DNA from: Paraburkholderia sp. BCC1886
GTDB lineage: Bacteria; Pseudomonadota; Gammaproteobacteria; Burkholderiales; Burkholderiaceae
Assembly: GCF_900996245.1 (NCBI RefSeq)
Contig: NZ_CAAJGK010000074.1
Coordinates: 186,001 to 250,000, forward strand
Length of the DNA stretch: 64,000 bases
Direction of reading: 5' to 3'
Each line of letters begins with the position of its first letter. The stretch's first letter is position 1. The notes beneath the pieces were generated by a model, which was given only the letters and a program-made list of their open reading frames with translations, did no database searches and was not told the origin of the DNA. A program made the position numbers and the translations under genes. This document shows positions 44,354-52,519 of the stretch, piece by piece.

Positions 44354-44713
44354 TCAATGCCAGCCGCCGCGATTGTCGTAGTGGTCACGACGATAATCGC
44401 CGCCGCGGCCCGGAGGATGACGGCGATACCAATCGTCGCGGCCCCAGTAACGTCGGCCGTCCCAATAACGGTCGCCATGCCAGCCGATGACGATGGCCGG
44501 ACCACCGTAGCCATAGCCATACACGGGTGCCGGTTGATACACGACCGGCGGCGGAGGCGGAGGCGGCGGTGCGTAGACCGGCGCAGGCGCCACATACACC
44601 GGTGCGGGAATACCGATGTTCACGCCGACATTCAGACCGCCGGCCATTGCAGCGCCCGACGCGGCCAACGCAACTACCCCGATAACAAATGGAACAAAAC
44701 GAGTGGACTTCAT
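44354..44713 (-). CDS. Small exported proline- and tyrosine-rich protein (PXPV type)
   Basis: Predicted secreted protein, 119 aa. Signal peptide 1-24 (FVPFVIGVVALAASGAAMAG). The mature part has PAPVYVAPAPVYAPPPPPPP repeats, then a YGYGYGGP stretch and a basic Tyr/Trp/Arg/Asp-rich tail (RYWDGRRYWGRDDWYRRH). It resembles the PXPV-repeat envelope proteins common in Burkholderiaceae, whose function is unknown; an outer-surface or wall-associated role is a guess. AAAGGG precedes the ATG. Its own terminator follows, so it is probably a single-gene unit. Confidence 0.8.
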   Translation of the reverse strand: MKSTRFVPFVIGVVALAASGAAMAGGLNVGVNIGIPAPVYVAPAPVYAPPPPPPPPVVYQPAPVYGYGYGGPAIVIGWHGDRYWDGRRYWGRDDWYRRHPPGRGGDYRRDHYDNRGGWH

Positions 44714-45040
44714 GGATCACCCTTTCGACGAATGTGTGTTGTTGGCGGAAATATAGCGCAAGGCAGCGCAACGCGTATTTCAACTTTGTAATAACTGATG
44801 CATAAAATCGCATTCACACGCGCTACGTAACGTCTGGTTACAAGCAACGAAATTGCGGTGAAAAGGTGACGGCGTTGTTACTTGAGCGTCGTTCTTCGAT
44901 TGAAAGAAACATTGCGATCAGCCTGGTTGCGATTTACTTCGGCATCCCTGGTATTGAGACAAATCGAAGCCCACGTGCAGGGCTACTCATTGGCACTCTG
45001 CCGCATCGTCATTGAACGCATGCCAGGATAAGCGGAGCAG
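44714..45040. other. Intergenic region upstream of the PXPV-type gene
   Basis: About 330 bp with no supportable gene and lower GC than its surroundings. On the minus strand, TATATT at about 44748-44753 is a candidate -10 for the exported-protein gene. Nothing else recognisable. Confidence 0.35.
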
Positions 45041-45079
45041 AAAAAACAAAACCCCGCAGAGCCTAGACTCTGCGGGGTT
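45041..45079 (-). terminator. Terminator after tRNA-Ser
   Basis: Stem ACCCCGCAGAG / CTCTGCGGGGT with a six-base loop. On the minus strand it is followed by TTTTGTTTTTT (45041-45050), ending the tRNA-Ser transcript. Confidence 0.9.
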
Positions 45080-45093
45080 CTCTCTACCACTTC

Positions 45094-45187
45094 TGGCGGA
45101 GACGGAGGGATTCGAACCCTCGATCCAGGTTTTGGCCCAGATGCTCCCTTAGCAGGGGAGTGCCTTCGACCTCTCGGCCACGTCTCC
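45094..45187 (-). tRNA. tRNA-Ser (GCT)
   Basis: 94 nt including encoded CCA, with the long variable arm expected of tRNA-Ser. Anticodon GCT lies in CTCCCCTGCTAAGGGAG; acceptor GGAGACG pairs with CGTCTCC. Lies 109 bp downstream of lysC on the same strand. Confidence 0.97.
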
Positions 45188-45296
45188 CAAACTTTCGGTT
45201 GCGCAGGGAGTCAGCGCAACGAAGCCAAGATAATAGCGGGCCGAACCGGGAAGGTCAATGTCTGACGAACACTTTTTGTGCCAGTTTCGTCGACGC

Positions 45297-46547
45297 TTAC
45301 GACTGATCCAGCTCGAATGCCTTATGCAGCGCGCGCACTGCGAGCTCCATGTACTTTTCGTCGATCAGCACGGAAATCTTGATTTCCGACGTCGAGATCA
45401 TCTGGATGTTGATGCCCTCTTCCGACAGCGTGCGGAACATCGTGCTGGCAATGCCCACGTGCGAGCGCATACCGACACCGACCACCGACACCTTCGACAC
45501 CTTCGGATCGCCCAGCACCTGCTCGGCTTTAACATGACCCTTCACCTGGCCCGTGAGGATGTCCATGGCGCGCTGATAATCGCCGCGGCCCACCGTAAAC
45601 GTGAACGCCGTTTTGCCTTCGACGCTCTGGTTCTGGATGATCATGTCGACGTCGATATTCGCGTCCGCCACCGGGCCGAGAATCTGATACGCGATACCCG
45701 GCTTGTCGGGCACACCCATCACGGCGATACGAGCTTCGTCGCGCTGGAACGCGATGCCCGAGATGACTGCTTTTTCCATGGTCTCGTCTTCTTCAAAAGT
45801 AATCAGCGTGCCCGACTTCATTTCGATATCGAGCGGGATGAGCGGATCGGTCAGGCTCGACAGCACGCGCGTCTTCACCTGATATTTGCCGGCGAATTCC
45901 ACCGAGCGGATCTGCAGCACCTTGGAACCCAGGCTTGCCATTTCCAGCATTTCTTCGAACGTCACACGGTCCAGACGGCGGGCTTCTTCCACCACGCGCG
46001 GGTCGGTCGTGTACACGCCGTCCACGTCCGTATAGATCAGGCACTCGTCGGCTTTGAGCGCCGCTGCGACCGCGACCGCCGACGTGTCCGAACCGCCGCG
46101 CCCGAGCGTCGTGATGTTGCCGTCCGGGTCGATACCCTGGAAGCCGGTAATCACCACCACCTTGCCCGCTTCGAGATCGCGCAACACGCGCTCGCCGTCG
46201 ATTTCGCTGATGCGCGCTTTGCTGAACGCGCTATCGGTTTTCACCGGCACTTGCCAGCCGGCGTAACTGACCGCGTCGACGCCTGCGTCCTGCAGCGCGA
46301 TGGCGAGCAGTCCCGAGCTGACCTGCTCGCCGGTGGCGGCGATCATGTCGAGTTCACGCGGACTCGGCTGACTGTTGATTTCTTTTGCGAGACCGAGCAG
46401 ACGGTTGGTTTCGCCCGACATTGCCGACGGCACGACGACCATCTTGTGACCGGCCTTATGCCATTTCGCGACGCGCCTGGCGACGTTCTTGATGCGCTCG
46501 ACCGAGCCCATCGAGGTGCCGCCGTATTTATGTACGATGAGTGCCAT
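45297..46547 (-). CDS. lysC: Aspartate kinase
   Basis: Phosphorylates aspartate, the first step toward lysine/DAP, threonine and methionine; 416 aa, the monofunctional class. Kinase N-terminus LIVHKYGGTSMGSVERI, catalytic-loop region TTLGRGGSDTSAVAVAAAL, and two C-terminal ACT regulatory domains from about residue 265 (IAVMGVPDKPGIAYQI; VSVVGVGMRSHVGIA). This class is usually feedback-inhibited by lysine and/or threonine. ATG at 46547 lacks a clear ribosome-binding site. An internal ATG at 45779 (METKAV-like start, residue 257) matches the position of the separately translated beta subunit known in Corynebacterium and Bacillus. Confidence 0.95.
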   Translation of the reverse strand: MALIVHKYGGTSMGSVERIKNVARRVAKWHKAGHKMVVVPSAMSGETNRLLGLAKEINSQPSPRELDMIAATGEQVSSGLLAIALQDAGVDAVSYAGWQVPVKTDSAFSKARISEIDGERVLRDLEAGKVVVITGFQGIDPDGNITTLGRGGSDTSAVAVAAALKADECLIYTDVDGVYTTDPRVVEEARRLDRVTFEEMLEMASLGSKVLQIRSVEFAGKYQVKTRVLSSLTDPLIPLDIEMKSGTLITFEEDETMEKAVISGIAFQRDEARIAVMGVPDKPGIAYQILGPVADANIDVDMIIQNQSVEGKTAFTFTVGRGDYQRAMDILTGQVKGHVKAEQVLGDPKVSKVSVVGVGMRSHVGIASTMFRTLSEEGINIQMISTSEIKISVLIDEKYMELAVRALHKAFELDQS

Positions 46548-46856
46548 TGTCGTTCTGAACTGGAGGAGAAACCGCGCTGACGCACTGGAGACGACCCCAC
46601 AAAAGCACTGGAGCGTAACGTCTCGTGAACGACGGCAGAGTGTGTGGGCGGCGTAGATGCAGCACGCGTGCAGCACGCGCGGATTTGCCCGGAATGGTCG
46701 CTAGCAGGTCACCAGAAACAGCGCGGGGTAAGCGCACGAACGGATGGAAAGCGGTGCAAAACCGGTAAAAGCGACGGCTAAAGCGCGCCGGGCAAACAAG
46801 CTAAATTACCCGATCAGACGCAAAAAGACAAGCCAAAGCGCCTGCCCGCGTGCTTT
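46548..46856. other. Intergenic region between tilS and lysC
   Basis: 309 bp with no supportable gene, presumably the lysC promoter and leader. I see no match to the lysine riboswitch (no recognisable core motifs). There is a direct repeat GCAGCACGCG near 46657-46677, and CTCCTCC just upstream of the lysC start on its own strand. Confidence 0.35.
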
Positions 46857-48362
46857 TCAGGCCAGGACGAGGTCATCTCGCCAGTCGATTCCGACCAGCG
46901 GCTCACTCGGGTCTGTCCGGTCCGGCAACGCCGTACGGTTCACCCCGAGACCGGGCACGTAGAGCAGTTCGGCGCCGACATACAGTAGTGGAACGTCGCG
47001 TTTCCACGCGGGTATCCCGCGCTCCTGGAACAGGTTTTTCAGCGTGCGGTTTCTGCTGACCGACGGGCTTGCAGACCGGCTTTCCGACGGGCTTATCAAC
47101 GGACTTACCAACGGCGTAGCCAAAGCAGCGCCAGGCCGCATCCGCTCGCCGCCGCTGCGCGCGCGTGCGCTCAATGTCGCGCGACGCAGGACGCTCGCTG
47201 GAACAACTGCAGCGGCATCGCCTTCAGTCGCCGCGACGAACATGAAGGTTCCGCGCCACTGCGGCAAATGCCACACCGCCTCACCCTGCCACACGAGTTC
47301 GCTGACCGGACGATCGATCAACGCGGTTTCATCGGCGGCTTCGCTGCTATCGCCCGCCTCCCAATAGACGAGCCCGCGATAACAGCGCAACGCGCGACCG
47401 TCGTGATCGACACGCAGACGATGTCCCTCCCCGCTCGCGCCCACTTCGCGCAACTGCCGCAGGGCATCGTTGAGCCGTGCGCTCGATGCCGCCAGCAGAC
47501 CCAGCGTGCGCATCCAGTAACGCAGCAGGTTGAGCGCGCGTTCGTCGTCGAGTGACAGCAGATCGTCGAGCACCAGAGCTTCGTCCGCATCGCGCGACAT
47601 CGCTTCCATGTCGATACGCGCAAGCTCCTCGAGCAGGCGTTGCGCGGCCGCCGCATGCGCGGCCGTGCGCATCAGCGCGTCGCGAAATCCGGGAAAGTGA
47701 ACGGCGAGCGCGGGCGTCACCTCGTGACGCAGCGCATTGCGCGCATAGCGCGTGTCGGCGTTCGATTCATCGTCGATCCAATGCAGACCGCGCTCGCTCG
47801 CGTAGCGCTCGAGTTGCGCGCGCAGCAGATGCAGCAGCGGCCGCACACGCACCGCAGCCGCACTCTCACTTGAACCGCGCGGCAGATGAACCGGCGCCAT
47901 CGCCGCCAGTCCCGCCAGTCCCGCGCCGCGCAGCAACTGCAGCAACACCGTCTCGGCCTGATCGTCCGCGTGCTGCGCGAGCCATAACGTGGACACGCCG
48001 TGCGCCGCGCACATCTCGTCGAGCGCGCGATACCGCGCGTCGCGCGCACTGGCTTCGACGCTATGGCCCGCCGCGCGCGACACCGCGACACGGCGCGCGT
48101 CGAACTCGACGCCGCTCGCCTGCGCCAACGCTTCGCAGTGCACGAGCCACGCGTCGGCATGGCGGCTCAAACCGTGATGCACGTGCAGCGCGACACAGCG
48201 CGCGGCGCCGGCCACACGCACCGCGGCATCCAGCAGCACGCTCGAATCGACGCCGCCGCTCAATGCGATCGCCACGCGCGCCGATTCGGGCCGGGCGCGC
48301 AACGCCACATCGACCGCGTCGAGTACGAGGCGGTCGATGGACGATTCGGGAGTCGAAGTCAT
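46857..48362 (-). CDS. tilS: tRNA(Ile)-lysidine synthetase
   Basis: Modifies C34 of the CAU-anticodon tRNA-Ile to lysidine, switching it from Met to Ile decoding; essential in most bacteria. 501 aa. The PP-loop ATP-binding motif is SGGVDSS at 35-41, followed by LHVHHGLSRHADAW and WLAQHADDQAETVLLQLLRG. The middle TilS domain and C-terminal domain follow, ending in NLFQERGIPAWKRDVPLLYV. A Ser/Pro/Thr-rich insertion (TPLVSPLISPSESRSASPSV) lies in the C-terminal domain, created by a 12-bp repeat. 48 bp downstream of accA. Confidence 0.94.
   Translation of the reverse strand: MTSTPESSIDRLVLDAVDVALRARPESARVAIALSGGVDSSVLLDAAVRVAGAARCVALHVHHGLSRHADAWLVHCEALAQASGVEFDARRVAVSRAAGHSVEASARDARYRALDEMCAAHGVSTLWLAQHADDQAETVLLQLLRGAGLAGLAAMAPVHLPRGSSESAAAVRVRPLLHLLRAQLERYASERGLHWIDDESNADTRYARNALRHEVTPALAVHFPGFRDALMRTAAHAAAAQRLLEELARIDMEAMSRDADEALVLDDLLSLDDERALNLLRYWMRTLGLLAASSARLNDALRQLREVGASGEGHRLRVDHDGRALRCYRGLVYWEAGDSSEAADETALIDRPVSELVWQGEAVWHLPQWRGTFMFVAATEGDAAAVVPASVLRRATLSARARSGGERMRPGAALATPLVSPLISPSESRSASPSVSRNRTLKNLFQERGIPAWKRDVPLLYVGAELLYVPGLGVNRTALPDRTDPSEPLVGIDWRDDLVLA
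47062..47121. repeat. 12-bp degenerate array inside tilS
   Basis: Five 12-bp units of the form GACGGGCTTNNN at 47062, 47074, 47086, 47098 and 47110. They encode the Ser/Pro-rich insertion in the TilS C-terminal domain. Confidence 0.7.
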
Positions 48363-48410
48363 GAGAGCGGCGCACGCAGCGCCGTCTGACGGAAGAACGC
48401 GCGCGCGGGC

Positions 48411-49382
48411 TCAGGCACCCGGCGTGGTTTCCTTGAACTTGCCGTACGACATCAACCGGTCGAAACGGCGTTGACGCAGGTCGTTGATGCTCATGCCCTG
48501 GAACTGACGTAGCGAGTCTGCCAGTGCCCGGCGCAACATCGCCGCCATGCCCTTCGGATCGCGATGCGCGCCGCCGAGCGGCTCGTTGACGATCTTGTCG
48601 ATCAATCCGAGCGCTTTCAACCGATGCGCCGTGAGACCGAGCGCTTCGGCCGCTTCCGGCGCCTTCGCCGCGCTCTTCCACAAAATCGATGCGCAGCCTT
48701 CCGGCGAGATCACCGAATAGGTCGAGAACTGCAGCATCAGCACGCTGTCGCCGACGGCAATGGCCAGCGCGCCGCCCGAACCGCCTTCACCGATGATCGT
48801 CGCGATCAGCGGCGTCTTGAGTTCGGCCATTACGTACAGGTTGTGGCCGATCGCTTCGGACTGGCCGCGCTCTTCCGCGCCGATGCCCGGGTAAGCGCCC
48901 GGCGTATCGATGAACGTGAAGATCGGCAGGCTGAATTTTTCCGCGAGGCGCATGAGCCGTTCTGCCTTGCGATAGCCTTCCGGACGCGGCATGCCGAAAT
49001 TGCGCAACGCGCGCTCCTTCGTGTCGCGACCCTTCTGATGGCCAATCACCATGCAGGCCTGGCCGTTGAAACGCGCGAGGCCGCCGACGATCGACAGGTC
49101 GTCCGCATAGCTGCGGTCGCCGTGCAATTCGTGGAAGTCGGTGAACAGCTCGGCCACGTAGTCGAACGTGTACGGGCGTTGCGGATGACGGGCGATTTGC
49201 GAAACCTGCCACGGGCTCAGATTCGCGTAAAGATCTTTGGTGAGCTGTTGGCTCTTCTTGGACAGCCGCTCGATCTCTTCCGAAATATCGACGGCCGAAT
49301 CGTCCTGCACGAAGCGCAATTCTTCGATCTTCGCTTCGAGTTCAGCGATCGGCTGTTCGAAATCCAGAAAGGTGGTCTTCAT
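48411..49382 (-). CDS. accA: Acetyl-CoA carboxylase carboxyltransferase subunit alpha
   Basis: Alpha subunit of the carboxyltransferase that, with AccD, moves CO2 from biotin to acetyl-CoA to make malonyl-CoA for fatty acids; 323 aa, close to E. coli AccA. Family landmarks: FLDFEQPIAELEAKIEELR at the N-terminus, RHPQRPYTFDY, IDTPGAYPGIGAEERGQ, and the oxyanion region GEGGSGGALAIAVGD. ATG at 49382. A TTGACA/TAGAAT pair and an AT-rich inverted repeat lie upstream, so it probably has its own promoter despite the operon-like order. Confidence 0.97.
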   Translation of the reverse strand: MKTTFLDFEQPIAELEAKIEELRFVQDDSAVDISEEIERLSKKSQQLTKDLYANLSPWQVSQIARHPQRPYTFDYVAELFTDFHELHGDRSYADDLSIVGGLARFNGQACMVIGHQKGRDTKERALRNFGMPRPEGYRKAERLMRLAEKFSLPIFTFIDTPGAYPGIGAEERGQSEAIGHNLYVMAELKTPLIATIIGEGGSGGALAIAVGDSVLMLQFSTYSVISPEGCASILWKSAAKAPEAAEALGLTAHRLKALGLIDKIVNEPLGGAHRDPKGMAAMLRRALADSLRQFQGMSINDLRQRRFDRLMSYGKFKETTPGA

Positions 49383-49415
49383 TGGTTGTAATCCTTGGAC
49401 TTACCGGCAGCGCGT

Positions 49416-49441
49416 ATTCTAACCGCGCGCGCCGATGTCAA
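49416..49441 (-). promoter_or_regulatory. Candidate accA promoter
   Basis: On the minus strand, TTGACA (49436-49441) and TAGAAT (49416-49421), both near consensus but only 14 bp apart. The short spacer suggests a need for an activator or that one box is fortuitous. Confidence 0.35.
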
Positions 49442-49454
49442 AACCTTGTCGCAA

Positions 49455-49478
49455 CTATCAAATTTTTACAATTGATAG
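49455..49478. promoter_or_regulatory. AT-rich inverted repeat upstream of accA
   Basis: CTATCAA (49455-49461) and TTGATAG (49472-49478), a perfect 7-bp inverted repeat around 10 AT-rich bases, 14 bp upstream of the candidate -35. It looks like a dimeric-regulator operator; the cognate factor is unknown. It could alternatively be an RNA hairpin ending the alkA transcript. Confidence 0.45.
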
Positions 49479-49513
49479 CTTTTGAAAAAAGCCTGCTTCG
49501 GATAAGGCCGACC

Positions 49514-49557
49514 GGGCGCCGGCCGCCGGTCGCCGGCCGCCGGGCGCCGGCCGCCGG
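49514..49557. repeat. 14-bp tandem array abutting the alkA stop codon
   Basis: Three 14-bp units GG(G/T)CGCCGGCCGCC at 49514, 49528 and 49542 plus a trailing GG. It begins immediately after the alkA stop on the minus strand and is almost pure GC, so strong RNA structure is likely. Confidence 0.85.
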
Positions 49558-50745
49558 TTAGTAATCGACCGGCAGCGGATCCAGGCTGCGCCACATATAC
49601 CAGGTGGCCACGGTGCGCCACGGCTCCCAGTTCGCCGCGACCTCGCGCGCCTCGCTGCGGGTGACCGGTTCGCCACTGAAGTAGTTGACGCTGATCGCAC
49701 GAATCAGACCCAGGTCGTCGAGCGGCAATACATCGGGACGCGACAGATTGAAGATCAGGAACATTTCGGCCGTCCAGCGACCGATGCCGCGAATCTGCGT
49801 GAGTTCGGCGATCACCGCCTCGTCTTCCATCGACGTCCACTTGCCGACGTGCAAAGCGCCCGACACGAAATGCTGCGCGAGATCGAGCACGTATTCGGCC
49901 TTGCGTTTGGACAAGCCGCACGCCGTGAGCTTGTCCTGACCCAGCTTGATGAACTGCTGCGGCACGAGTTTCGGGCACGCGGCTTCGACCTTCGCCCACA
50001 CCGCTTGCGCCGAGGCGACCGAAATCTGCTGACCCACCACCGAGCGCGCGAGCGTGACGAAGGGGTCGCCGCGACTGAGCAGATGCACCGGGCCGAACTT
50101 CGGAATCAGCTTCTTGAGAATGCGGTCGCGCTTCACCAGATCGGCGCACGCTTTGTCCCAATACGCCGGACGCGTGACTTCGGGTGTGAGGCCGCCGATC
50201 TGCACGGGAACCGCGACTTCGGCGCTGCCCGCAGTTTCCCCGCCCGCACCCGACGACGCGCGCGTCTTGCGCACGACTTCGCCTTCGTGGGTGTCGCGTG
50301 CGAGTTCCTGAACATCGTCGGCGAGCGCCGCGGGCAATGCGCCATTACTCTTGACGCCCGTAACAGCCGACGCGCGTTTGGCACTCGCCGGCGCCTTCGC
50401 ACCCTTCGTGCCGTTCGTGCCGTTCACGCTGCTCGTGCCGTTCGCGCCATTCGTGCTGTTCGCGCTCCTGGTGCCCTTCACGCCGTTCGTCCGCTTGGCG
50501 GCAGGCGCATGCACGGACGCGCCGTTGAGCGCGCGCCTCGCAGTCGTTTTCTTCGCCGGCGTTGCCGGCTTCGCTGGAGCCGCCGCCGTAGCGCCGTTTT
50601 TGTGCGCCCCCGCAGCGGTCTTCGACGATGCCTTCTTTACCGCACCGTTGCCCTCGCGGGCCGATGTCCGTGTCGACTTCGCCGCGCCTGTTGCGTTTGT
50701 TTGAGACGTGGCTCGTTTAGCCGGCGTCTTCGTGGCCGTTGCCAT
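49558..50745 (-). CDS. alkA: HhH-GPD DNA-3-methyladenine glycosylase with an H1-like N-terminal tail
   Basis: Base-excision glycosylase of the AlkA/HhH-GPD superfamily, 395 aa. The catalytic part is the C-terminal 210 residues: DPFVTLARSVVGQQISVASA, helix-hairpin-helix LTQIRGIGRWTAEMFLIF, and catalytic Asp in VLPLDDLGLIRAIS near 342. The first ~130 residues are unlike normal AlkA: Lys/Ala/Thr/Pro-rich (AAAPAKPATPAKKTTARRAL), then NGT repeats (TNGANGTSSVNGTNGTKG). This resembles histone-H1-like bacterial tails such as AlgP or HctB and should be disordered and DNA-binding. An acidic segment joins tail and enzyme. ATG at 50745 has GGAGG nearby. Gene order cysS-alkA-accA. Confidence 0.88.
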   Translation of the reverse strand: MATATKTPAKRATSQTNATGAAKSTRTSAREGNGAVKKASSKTAAGAHKNGATAAAPAKPATPAKKTTARRALNGASVHAPAAKRTNGVKGTRSANSTNGANGTSSVNGTNGTKGAKAPASAKRASAVTGVKSNGALPAALADDVQELARDTHEGEVVRKTRASSGAGGETAGSAEVAVPVQIGGLTPEVTRPAYWDKACADLVKRDRILKKLIPKFGPVHLLSRGDPFVTLARSVVGQQISVASAQAVWAKVEAACPKLVPQQFIKLGQDKLTACGLSKRKAEYVLDLAQHFVSGALHVGKWTSMEDEAVIAELTQIRGIGRWTAEMFLIFNLSRPDVLPLDDLGLIRAISVNYFSGEPVTRSEAREVAANWEPWRTVATWYMWRSLDPLPVDY

Positions 50746-50792
50746 CCTGCCTCCTGCCTGGCGAGTCGATCAAAGGGAAGTACGAGGTGCGC

Positions 50793-52223
50793 TCACACGC
50801 GCCGCCACTCGGTCGACCCGCCGGGTTTGTCTTCAAGTGCAACGCCGGCCTCGAGCAATTCGGCCCGGATCCGGTCTGCTGCCGCATAGTCCTTCGCCTG
50901 CTTGGCGGCCACGCGCGCGGCGATCTTCGCCTCGATCGCGGCGGGCTCGAGCGCGCCTTCGGCGGCTCCCGCTGCCTGCTGCAGGTATGCACGCGGTTCC
51001 CGGCCGAGCAGCCCGATTACGCGGCCAAGCGCGCGTAACTGTCGAGCCAGCGCGAGGTCGCGCGTGCGGTTCACTTCAGTTGCCAACTCGAACAAAACCG
51101 CTACGGCGACCGGCGTGTTGAAATCGTCGTTCATCGCCGCCTGGAAGCGCTGCGCGTACGCTTCGTTCCAGTCGGGCGCGGCGAGGTTCGCGGCGGCGTC
51201 CGCGCCGTGGTGCGTGCCGTCGTTCGTACTCACGTCTTTCAACGCGGTGTACAGACGCGTGAGTGCGTTGCGGGCGTCGTCGATATGCACGTCGCTGTAA
51301 TTCAGCGGCGAACGATAGTGAGCCCGCGCGATGAAGAAGCGCACGACCTCGGCATCGTACTGCGCCAAAACTTCCCGGATAGTAAAGAAGTTGTTCAACG
51401 ACTTCGACATCTTCTCATTGTCGATCTGTACGTAGCCGTTGTGCATCCAGTAATTGACGAAGGTTTGACCCGTCGCAGCTTCGCTTTGCGCGATTTCGTT
51501 TTCGTGGTGCGGAAACTGCAGGTCCTGGCCGCCGCCGTGAATGTCGAAATGGTCGCCGAGCAGCGTGCAGCCCATCGCCGAACATTCGATATGCCAGCCG
51601 GGCCGGCCGCGTCCGTACTTCGAATCCCAACCGGTGTCGGCCGGCTCTTCGGGCTTGGCCTGCTTCCACAACACGAAGTCGAGCGGATCGTCTTTCGCTT
51701 CGTTCGAGGCGACCCGCTCGCCCGCGCGCAAGTCTTCGAGCGACTTGCCCGACAGCTTGCCGTAGCCCGCGAATTTGCGCACCGCGTAGTTCACGTCGCC
51801 GTCGCTTGCCTGGTACGCGTAGCCGTTCGCTTCGAGCGTTTCGATCATGCCGAGCATTTGCGGAATGAAGTCGGTGGCGCGCGGCTCGTGGTCGGGTCGC
51901 TGGATGCCGAGCGCGTCCGCATCTTCGTGCAGCGCGGCGATGAAGCGGTCGGTGAGCGACTTGATGGTCTCGCCGTTCTCCACCGCGCGCCGGATGATCT
52001 TGTCGTCGATATCCGTAATGTTGCGCACGTAGGTGACGTTGTAACCGAGCGTTCGCAGCCAGCGCTGCACGATATCGAACACGACCATCACACGCGCGTG
52101 ACCAACGTGACAATAGTCGTATACGGTCATGCCGCAGACGTACATCCGTACGACGCCTGCTTGCAGCGGCACGAAAGTTTGCTTGTCACGCGCGAGCGTG
52201 TTGTAGATGCGCAGTGATTCCAT
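50793..52223 (-). CDS. cysS: Cysteinyl-tRNA synthetase
   Basis: Class I synthetase charging tRNA-Cys, 476 aa. The zinc-binding Cys30 and HIGH-type motif lie in CGMTVYDYCHVGHAR (HVGH at 39-42); KMSKS is near residue 270 in NEKMSKSLNNFFTIR. Other conserved stretches are GGGQDLQFPHHENEIAQSEA and GRPGWHIECSAMG with further zinc ligands. ATG at 52223. First gene of the minus-strand block cysS-alkA-accA-tilS-lysC; divergent from the TPR-protein gene. Confidence 0.97.
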   Translation of the reverse strand: MESLRIYNTLARDKQTFVPLQAGVVRMYVCGMTVYDYCHVGHARVMVVFDIVQRWLRTLGYNVTYVRNITDIDDKIIRRAVENGETIKSLTDRFIAALHEDADALGIQRPDHEPRATDFIPQMLGMIETLEANGYAYQASDGDVNYAVRKFAGYGKLSGKSLEDLRAGERVASNEAKDDPLDFVLWKQAKPEEPADTGWDSKYGRGRPGWHIECSAMGCTLLGDHFDIHGGGQDLQFPHHENEIAQSEAATGQTFVNYWMHNGYVQIDNEKMSKSLNNFFTIREVLAQYDAEVVRFFIARAHYRSPLNYSDVHIDDARNALTRLYTALKDVSTNDGTHHGADAAANLAAPDWNEAYAQRFQAAMNDDFNTPVAVAVLFELATEVNRTRDLALARQLRALGRVIGLLGREPRAYLQQAAGAAEGALEPAAIEAKIAARVAAKQAKDYAAADRIRAELLEAGVALEDKPGGSTEWRRV

Positions 52224-52460
52224 AGAGAGCGGTGCGTGGGTCGAAAGAAATCCGCCATGTGCTTCTTTGCGCGACGCATTCCGCGAAGAAGATGGCGGAG
52301 TTGTCGCGCACAGCTAAACCGGTGCAGCGGGTGCGGCGGTCAGGCTGCGTTCAGGGCGGAGACGACCACGAGTGGCGAAAAGACAGTTTGCGGTTCGACG
52401 ATGATGTTCAAGCCAGGCCACGCTAAAGCAGGTGCTACCAAGCGTTCAACCAGGCGTTCA

Positions 52461-52488
52461 TCGACACGCGCAGACCTTTTGTTAGAAT
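52461..52488 (+). promoter_or_regulatory. Candidate promoter of the TPR-ppiA-ppiB-lpxH group
   Basis: TCGACA (52461-52466), 16-bp spacer, TAGAAT (52483-52488); both boxes are one mismatch from consensus. The start near 52495 leaves a 25-nt leader to the ATG at 52520. A TATAAC at 52498 is a second possible -10. Confidence 0.5.
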
Positions 52489-52519
52489 GGCTCGGAGTAT
52501 AACATCCAGACCCGAGCCT

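Noticed and set aside
44248..44490. Short plus-strand frames opposite the PXPV gene and yejA
   Set aside because: Antisense shadows across a terminator; no ribosome-binding site or domain.
46548..46856. Lysine riboswitch upstream of lysC
   Set aside because: The 309-bp leader shows no recognisable lysine-aptamer core or terminator/antiterminator pair on the minus strand.
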